A stretch of 64,000 bases of DNA from assembly GCA_020160935.1 (NCBI GenBank), contig JAIUPL010000008.1, forward strand, positions 124,001 to 188,000, given 5' to 3'. Of the stretch, positions 60,251 to 64,000 are shown piece by piece. The notes under the pieces are model-generated. The model was not told where the DNA came from. It searched no databases and worked only from the letters and a program-made list of their open reading frames with translations. Source of the DNA: Bacteroidota bacterium (GTDB lineage: Bacteria > Bacteroidota > Bacteroidia > Chitinophagales > Saprospiraceae). Both the position numbers and the translations under genes were made by a program. Position 1 is the stretch's first letter, and each line of letters begins with the position of its first letter.

Positions 60251-61011
60251 CCATCGCCCTTTTCTCAGATATACACGCCAACCTGCCCGCCCTTGAAGCC
60301 ATGTTTGCCGATCTGGAGCCGCGAAAACCCGACGCCATTTTTTGCCTCGGCGACCTGGTCGGCTACAACATCTGGCCGAATGAAGTAGTGCGAGAAATAC
60401 GCCGCCGTGGTATTCCCACCATCGCCGGCAATTACGACTTTGGCATCGGCCGAAACATCGACGACTGCGGCTGCGCCTACAAAACGGATGAAGAAAAGGC
60501 CAATGGCGCCGTAAGCATTCGCTACACCAATGAAGTAGTGCAGGACGATGAACGCCGCTACCTGCGCAGTTTGCCTCGACACATTCGCCTCGAATTTGAT
60601 ATGGCCGAGGGCGACCCGTTCCAATTGCTGCTGGTACATGGCAGCCCCAGAAAAATCAACGAATACCTTTTTGAAGACCGCGAAGAAAAAAGCCTACTGC
60701 GCATCCTCGAAGGCGCCCAGGCCGATATCCTGTGCTTTGGTCATACGCACAAACCTTACCACCGTGTGCTGGAAAGCAGTGAAGGTTTTCGCCATGCCAT
60801 CAACATCGGCTCTGTCGGGAAGCCCAAAGACGGCGATCCGCGTGGCTGTTATGTGCTGCTGCACTTCGATGCGGAGAGCAGCCGACAACGTGCCGAAAGC
60901 ATCCGCGTTGAGTTTGTGCGGTTCGAATATGATGTGGAAAAGGCCGCCAAAGCGGTAGAAGAAAGTGTGCTGCCCGACGCGTATGCAGTGGCACTACGAA
61001 ACGCGAAATGA
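60247..61011 (+). CDS. Metallophosphoesterase (YfcE/MJ0936-like)
   Basis: The 254-residue calcineurin-like phosphoesterase has the metal motifs in order: [13 protein letters not shown] (D-x-H), FCLGDLVGY (GD), IAGNYD (GN-D), LLLVHGSPR (H), and CFGHTHKPY (GHTH). The ACGCAY-like region at 70-80 ([10 protein letters not shown]) holds a Cys-x-Cys. It is coupled to ACR3 by a 4-base overlap, so it is in the ars operon, which is not usual for this family. A role in phosphate or phosphonate handling, or on arsenate esters, is inference. Confidence 0.88.
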   Translation: MTIALFSDIHANLPALEAMFADLEPRKPDAIFCLGDLVGYNIWPNEVVREIRRRGIPTIAGNYDFGIGRNIDDCGCAYKTDEEKANGAVSIRYTNEVVQDDERRYLRSLPRHIRLEFDMAEGDPFQLLLVHGSPRKINEYLFEDREEKSLLRILEGAQADILCFGHTHKPYHRVLESSEGFRHAINIGSVGKPKDGDPRGCYVLLHFDAESSRQRAESIRVEFVRFEYDVEKAAKAVEESVLPDAYAVALRNAK

Positions 61012-61206
61012 GGATTTGTGATCTTGGAAGCACACAAGGTGGCCCAAGTACAATGCCGACCTTATTCAGAATTGGGTTTGCTAATACCCAGATTTTCATT
61101 TTTGTGCCGTTCCTGTTCTACCACAATTTACAGTTAGAGATTTCCTGTAACCTGGTGGTCAATAAATATTGAATAGTGGCGTGAAAAGTGAGGTTTTGTT
61201 CGCTTT
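61012..61206. other. Spacer at the end of the arsenic operon
   Basis: No gene, hairpin or promoter box is seen in these 195 bases. The stop codons of the ars operon and of the small minus-strand gene face each other across it. Confidence 0.5.
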
Positions 61207-61473
61207 TCAGGCGGCTTCTCCCAATTTCTCTTTCACAATCGCTACCAGAATAGCGCGAACATCGTCGGAGCGCTTTACCAGATCATAAGGTACCCGGATA
61301 ATAAAATTATGGCTGCCGTCCTCGTCAATCCATTCGTCTTCTTCCTGGTCATTTTCATCTTGCGTACAGAGAAAGACGATACCGACGTTCTGCACATGTG
61401 AAAACTGAGCAGCAACGTACTGCGTGTCAATCTTATCAGAAATGGCTTCTTCTACAATTTTTACTACTTCCAC
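61207..61473 (-). CDS. Putative immunity protein, copy 1 of an 88-residue family
   Basis: The 88-residue acidic protein has no signal peptide. It reads MEVVKIVEEAISDKIDTQYV at the start, a very acidic middle (DENDQEEDEWIDEDG) and a closing strand-helix IRVPYDLVKRSDDVRAILVA. Two relatives lie on the same strand at 63489 (broken) and 63778. It sits 50 bases downstream of the GIY-YIG-like gene, the usual place for an immunity gene, and has its own TTG-N20-TAACTTTG promoter. It starts with GTG, a choice supported by the matching ATG of copy 2 and by the promoter. Function by context only; the acidic loop could mimic nucleic acid. Confidence 0.75.
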   Translation of the reverse strand: MEVVKIVEEAISDKIDTQYVAAQFSHVQNVGIVFLCTQDENDQEEDEWIDEDGSHNFIIRVPYDLVKRSDDVRAILVAIVKEKLGEAA

Positions 61474-61489
61474 AGGCTAGAAATTTTGT

Positions 61490-61520
61490 CAAAGTTAGGA
61501 ATGGCATTCAAATGCTGCAA
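61490..61520 (-). promoter_or_regulatory. Promoter of the putative immunity gene
   Basis: On the minus strand TTG (61518-61520) and TAACTTTG (61490-61497) are spaced by 20 bases. The GTG start at 61473 follows 16 bases after the box. An independent promoter would keep immunity expressed without the toxin. Confidence 0.7.
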
Positions 61521-61523
61521 GTC

Positions 61524-62042
61524 TTATTTGAAAACCGGGTTGTATGGTGGGCGTAATAGTCGGTCATTTTCAGGCCGGGCGAGATTTTCAGGGAGGAGCG
61601 GGTAAGAAAAAAGTTGGATTTGTTCCCGTTGAAGGCATTCGGAAAGCGTGCCTTTATATTGTACGGAGTATGAAACGGAATTTTTAAGCATGAATTGACC
61701 TGTGTAACGGCCCCGTTCTCCTTTCGTGGTCACGCCATATTTCCAGACTTCGCCAATATGGAGAAAATATAAAGCGTGGCCACTATGTAGGCAAGGATAG
61801 TACCCTTCCTTTGATGCTATCAGCGCATACTGCTCCGCTTCTTCCAGTTCATTCAGTTTCTTTTGTAACTGATTTTGATGTTTGGCAGTCAGTCGCGGTT
61901 CTCCGTCGATATACTCTATTACATCGCTCCATTCGAGCGCGCACATGATCAGAAAAGCGATCACCGCAATAAAAAAAGGGGAAAATCCACCAGGTTTTGT
62001 TTCCTGAGAAGAAACAGGCGGGCGAGGAGAGTTGGCTCCCAT
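61524..62042 (-). CDS. Membrane-anchored GIY-YIG-like putative toxin
   Basis: The 172-residue protein has a short Pro-rich start, one membrane segment (FFIAVIAFLIMCALEW, about 24-39), a short coiled coil (LQKKLNELEEAEQYALIA) and a domain with the pattern GYYPCLHSGHALYFLHIGEV, then WKYGVTTKGERGRYTG, then SECLQREQIQLFSYPLLPEN and RPPYNP at the end. This domain appears as a stand-alone protein and as the tail of polymorphic toxins in Bacteroidota, and has the look of a GIY-YIG-like nuclease. Here an immunity-like gene follows directly. The membrane segment is unusual for a nuclease and could be a delivery signal. The assignment to the fold is by motif recognition, not alignment. Confidence 0.62.
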   Translation of the reverse strand: MGANSPRPPVSSQETKPGGFSPFFIAVIAFLIMCALEWSDVIEYIDGEPRLTAKHQNQLQKKLNELEEAEQYALIASKEGYYPCLHSGHALYFLHIGEVWKYGVTTKGERGRYTGQFMLKNSVSYSVQYKGTLSECLQREQIQLFSYPLLPENLARPENDRLLRPPYNPVFK

Positions 62043-62110
62043 GACATAAAATTGAACGTGTTGAAAAAGGGATTATGGAAAAAGTGGGCCAAGATACAAA
62101 AAAGCACAAA

Positions 62111-62146
62111 ACAAAAAGCCAATTGCCCGAAGAACGAACAATTGGC
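62111..62146 (-). terminator. Terminator after the small membrane protein
   Basis: On the minus strand GCCAATTG and CAATTGGC form an 8-bp stem with a 13-base loop, followed by TTTTTGTTTTG. It lies about 150 bases past the stop at 62295. An A+T-rich hairpin (GTAAAATATT at 62184-62193, AATATTTTAC at 62201-62210) precedes it. Confidence 0.7.
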
Positions 62147-62294
62147 CTGACTTGTGGGGCTGGCGGCACTATCATCTAAATTTGTAAAATATTGAATTTT
62201 AATATTTTACAGATATTTCTCTAAATGGTGGTGTAAAAAGTGGTGCATAAAACAAGGGTTTGCTGGTTTGAGATTTGCTTATCTTGCCTTATAA

Positions 62295-62495
62295 TCACAC
62301 GTTAGAATGAAACTTCTTAAGAAGAATTGGAATGATCAAAATGATAAAAACCGCGCATGATAGGCCCCAGATCAAATCTCTGGCTAAAGTTTCTGTGGTG
62401 TAAACAGAGTTATGAAGGAGACTGAACAAAACTTTGCCTGAAAACATAAAAAACGTAAGCAGGACAATTCCGCTTATTTTTCTGAAAGTAGTCAT
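62295..62495 (-). CDS. Small two-helix membrane protein
   Basis: From the ATG at 62495 the frame gives 66 residues with two membrane segments (ISGIVLLTFFMFSGKVLFSL and LIWGLSCAVFIILIIPILL) joined by a short loop, with a charged end (KKFHSNV). The terminator 150 bases downstream supports a transcript. No family is recognised. Position between putative toxin and lipoprotein suggests an accessory-region gene. Confidence 0.5.
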   Translation of the reverse strand: MTTFRKISGIVLLTFFMFSGKVLFSLLHNSVYTTETLARDLIWGLSCAVFIILIIPILLKKFHSNV

Positions 62496-62596
62496 TTGAA
62501 TCGCATTTAAACTATATGAACCACAAATTTTAAAAGTCTCAAAACCTGACATTGGGTAAAGGTCGCTTCATCCAACGATAGGTTTGAAATTAAATT

Positions 62597-63361
62597 TTAT
62601 TTATGTGCCATAGCTGTCACTGAACTAAAGCCGGCAGAATATGCAATGCTGATTGCAATCGCAGCATTAGTGCCAGGCACAGCCAACCCAAATCCATAAG
62701 CAAAAAAAGCGCTTGCCGCACCCCACAAATCGGCTTCTGCAACATTTCTCCAATTTATTCGATATTGAACAGCACCCATTAGTTCTAACTTTTCTTCAAT
62801 ATCGTCATAATAACCAGAACCTCCTATAGAAACTGGGGCCCACAGGCTGGATGAATTTCTTGCAACTGAGATACAAACTAATAGGAAATCTCGATCTGTG
62901 CATTCCAAATCTTCAATAATTGATTCTTCTAACTTATCAAGTTCCTCATTTAATTCAGAAATGGTGCTAAAATTATTTAACAAATCACAAATATCATCGT
63001 AGTAGGAATATACCAGTGGATCATTAATGCTGGCAGTATGATCATTAATGTCAAAAGTTGAAGTAGCAACATTAATGATGTTAGTAACTTGATTGTAAGT
63101 CAGAGATGAGTATGCTGAAGCAAAGTTTGTTCTTAACTCAAGATCAATGTTCGTCGTTTCAAAATCATAGTTTTCAAATACATCCATAACTACTGTATTA
63201 TGCATAGTCCCGATTGATTGAATCTCCAGTGACGAGAACTCGCCTGAACATGCACCGCCGCGTTCTTGCAACTGTTTGATTTCTTTAGGAGAACTTTCCT
63301 TTATACAACCAGATGAGATAAAAAGGAGTAATGCTGAAATTGGAAATAAAACTTTTTTCAT
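62597..63361 (-). CDS. A+T-rich lipoprotein with Gly/Ala-rich hydrophobic tail
   Basis: The 254-residue protein has a lipoprotein signal (VLFPISALLLFISSGC, lipid cysteine 19). The middle (about 40-200) is largely helical and Asn/Asp/Ser rich. The last 45 residues form a hydrophobic tail (DLWGAASAFFAYGFGLAVPG, then AAIAISIAYSAGFSSVTAMA), which resembles the glycine-rich tails of a class of Bacteroidota lipoproteins of unknown role and, more loosely, pore-forming bacteriocins. The gene is much richer in A and T than the housekeeping genes of the window. A -7 box lies 42 bases upstream. Function unknown. Confidence 0.7.
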   Translation of the reverse strand: MKKVLFPISALLLFISSGCIKESSPKEIKQLQERGGACSGEFSSLEIQSIGTMHNTVVMDVFENYDFETTNIDLELRTNFASAYSSLTYNQVTNIINVATSTFDINDHTASINDPLVYSYYDDICDLLNNFSTISELNEELDKLEESIIEDLECTDRDFLLVCISVARNSSSLWAPVSIGGSGYYDDIEEKLELMGAVQYRINWRNVAEADLWGAASAFFAYGFGLAVPGTNAAIAISIAYSAGFSSVTAMAHK

Positions 63362-63402
63362 CTTATGAATATGTTTAATTAGTTAAAAATCAAATATTTT
63401 GA

Positions 63403-63410
63403 CAAAAATA
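63403..63410 (-). promoter_or_regulatory. -7 box of the lipoprotein gene
   Basis: On the minus strand TATTTTTG fits TAnnTTTG, 42 bases before the ATG at 63361. No TTG is seen at the standard distance. Confidence 0.45.
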
Positions 63411-63488
63411 GCCGTTGAGATTGAAGGCGGTTGTCTTGAATATAATTTTAACACATATAAATATTATAGTTTGCTATTAATGGCAAGA

Positions 63489-63755
63489 TTAGGCTACTTC
63501 CCCCAAAAATTCTTTTACAATCGCTACCATGAAATCGCGAACATCGGCAGACCGTTTTATCAGATCATACGGCAGCCGGATAATAAATTGGTGTCGTCCC
63601 TTTTCATCGACCCATTCATCCTCGTCTTAATCGGTTTCGTCTTCCGTAAACAAGAATGTGATACCTATATTCGGCAAGTGCGGGAATTGTGCAGCGACAT
63701 ATTGCGTATCTACTTTGTCGGCAATTTCCTGTTCGACAATTGTTGTAACTTCCAT
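63489..63755 (-). pseudogene. Putative immunity protein, copy 2, broken by a TAA codon
   Basis: Read on the minus strand the frame aligns with copy 1 over its full 88 codons (MEVTTIVEQEIADKVDTQYV at the start, LPYDLIKRSADVRDFMVAIV near the end) but codon 43 is TAA (63627-63629) where copies 1 and 3 have CAG or an equivalent Gln. A single base change would explain it. The rest of the frame is intact, so the loss is recent, or the two halves are made separately. It lies 22 bases after copy 3. Confidence 0.85.
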
Positions 63756-63777
63756 ACTGGGGAATTTTTTTCAAAAG

Positions 63778-64000
63778 TTAGGACTCGCCCAATCGTTTTT
63801 TTACAATCGCTACCATAAGATCACGAATATCTGGAGCGTTTTTAACCAGATCATACGGAAGGCAAATAATAAACTGGCGTTTACCTTGACTATCGAACCA
63901 TTCGTCTTCTTCCTGATCATCGTCATCCAGGCATAAGAACGTAACGCCTACGTCTTCGCGGTGTGGGAATTGGGCGGAAACATATTGTGTATCAATTTTG
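63778..64000 (-). CDS. Putative immunity protein, copy 3 (5' end outside the window)
   Basis: The last 73 codons of a third copy are present: KIDTQYVSAQFPHREDVGVT, an acidic stretch (LDDDDQEEDEWFDSQG), and the closing LPYDLVKNAPDIRDLMVAIV. The start lies beyond the window edge. The stop codon TAA is followed by CTTTTGA, nearly the same as the CTTTGA that follows the TAA in the promoter of copy 1, so the repeat unit includes the intergenic segment. Confidence 0.85.
   Translation of the reverse strand, partial: KIDTQYVSAQFPHREDVGVTFLCLDDDDQEEDEWFDSQGKRQFIICLPYDLVKNAPDIRDLMVAIVKKRLGES

Noticed and set aside
63399-63936. Plus-strand frames opposite the immunity copies
   Set aside because: The minus strand aligns codon by codon with the intact copy at 61207; the plus frames are its shadow.

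Overview
The window comes from a member of the Bacteroidota. The evidence is many promoters of the class's TTG-N19/20-TAnnTTTG type, two SusC/SusD pairs, a subtilase with a type IX secretion tail, the futalosine-route enzyme MqnA, and no Shine-Dalgarno dependence. The gene content would suit the Saprospiria/Chitinophagia side of the phylum, but that placement is inference.

Layout. 1-3.6 kb: end of mqnA, msrA, a NifU-C protein and a helix-hairpin-helix outer-membrane protein. 3.6-11.7 kb (minus strand): SusC, SusD, then an FG-GAP/UnbV lipoprotein behind a terminator. 12.1-15.3 kb: agmatine deiminase, a LacI-type regulator and N-carbamoylputrescine amidase, that is agmatine to putrescine. 15.3-22.6 kb: universal stress protein, a duplicated-looking small protein, a large secreted subtilase, TerC, and a 46-residue charged protein with its own promoter and terminator. 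22.6-25.8 kb: a divergent LacI regulator and a NagB-like/PIG-L fusion with paired palindromic operators. 26-27.1 kb: an A+T-rich insert gene next to a long palindromic element. 27.1-34.8 kb: ECF sigma, FecR anti-sigma, SusC, SusD and a GDPD lipoprotein. 34.9-41.7 kb: CheB, CheR, a giant hybrid kinase, a receiver-kinase and a response regulator. 42-46.2 kb: beta-barrel-like protein, serine hydrolase and the two mannosylglycerate genes.

46.4-50.8 kb is the most striking stretch. A VirJ/AcvB-type hydrolase and an MprF-type lysyl-phosphatidylglycerol synthase flank an unusual tRNA-Lys(CTT)-like gene. It keeps the LysRS-type identity bases but has a bulge in the T-stem and a pyrimidine at position 37. 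The arrangement suggests a tRNA dedicated to lipid lysylation.

50.9-53.4 kb: an NTF2-like protein, an overlapping GNAT/nitrilase pair and a Cys-rich protein. 53.5-61 kb: an OmpA protein, then an arsenic cluster (ArsR, ArsM, ArsN2, TonB receptor, ACR3, phosphoesterase) with twin palindromic operators. 61.2-64 kb: an A+T-rich accessory region with a GIY-YIG-like putative toxin, three copies of an 88-residue putative immunity protein (one broken by a nonsense codon) and a lipoprotein with a glycine/alanine-rich tail. Three related palindromic elements and several C/T-rich short tandem repeats are scattered between genes.
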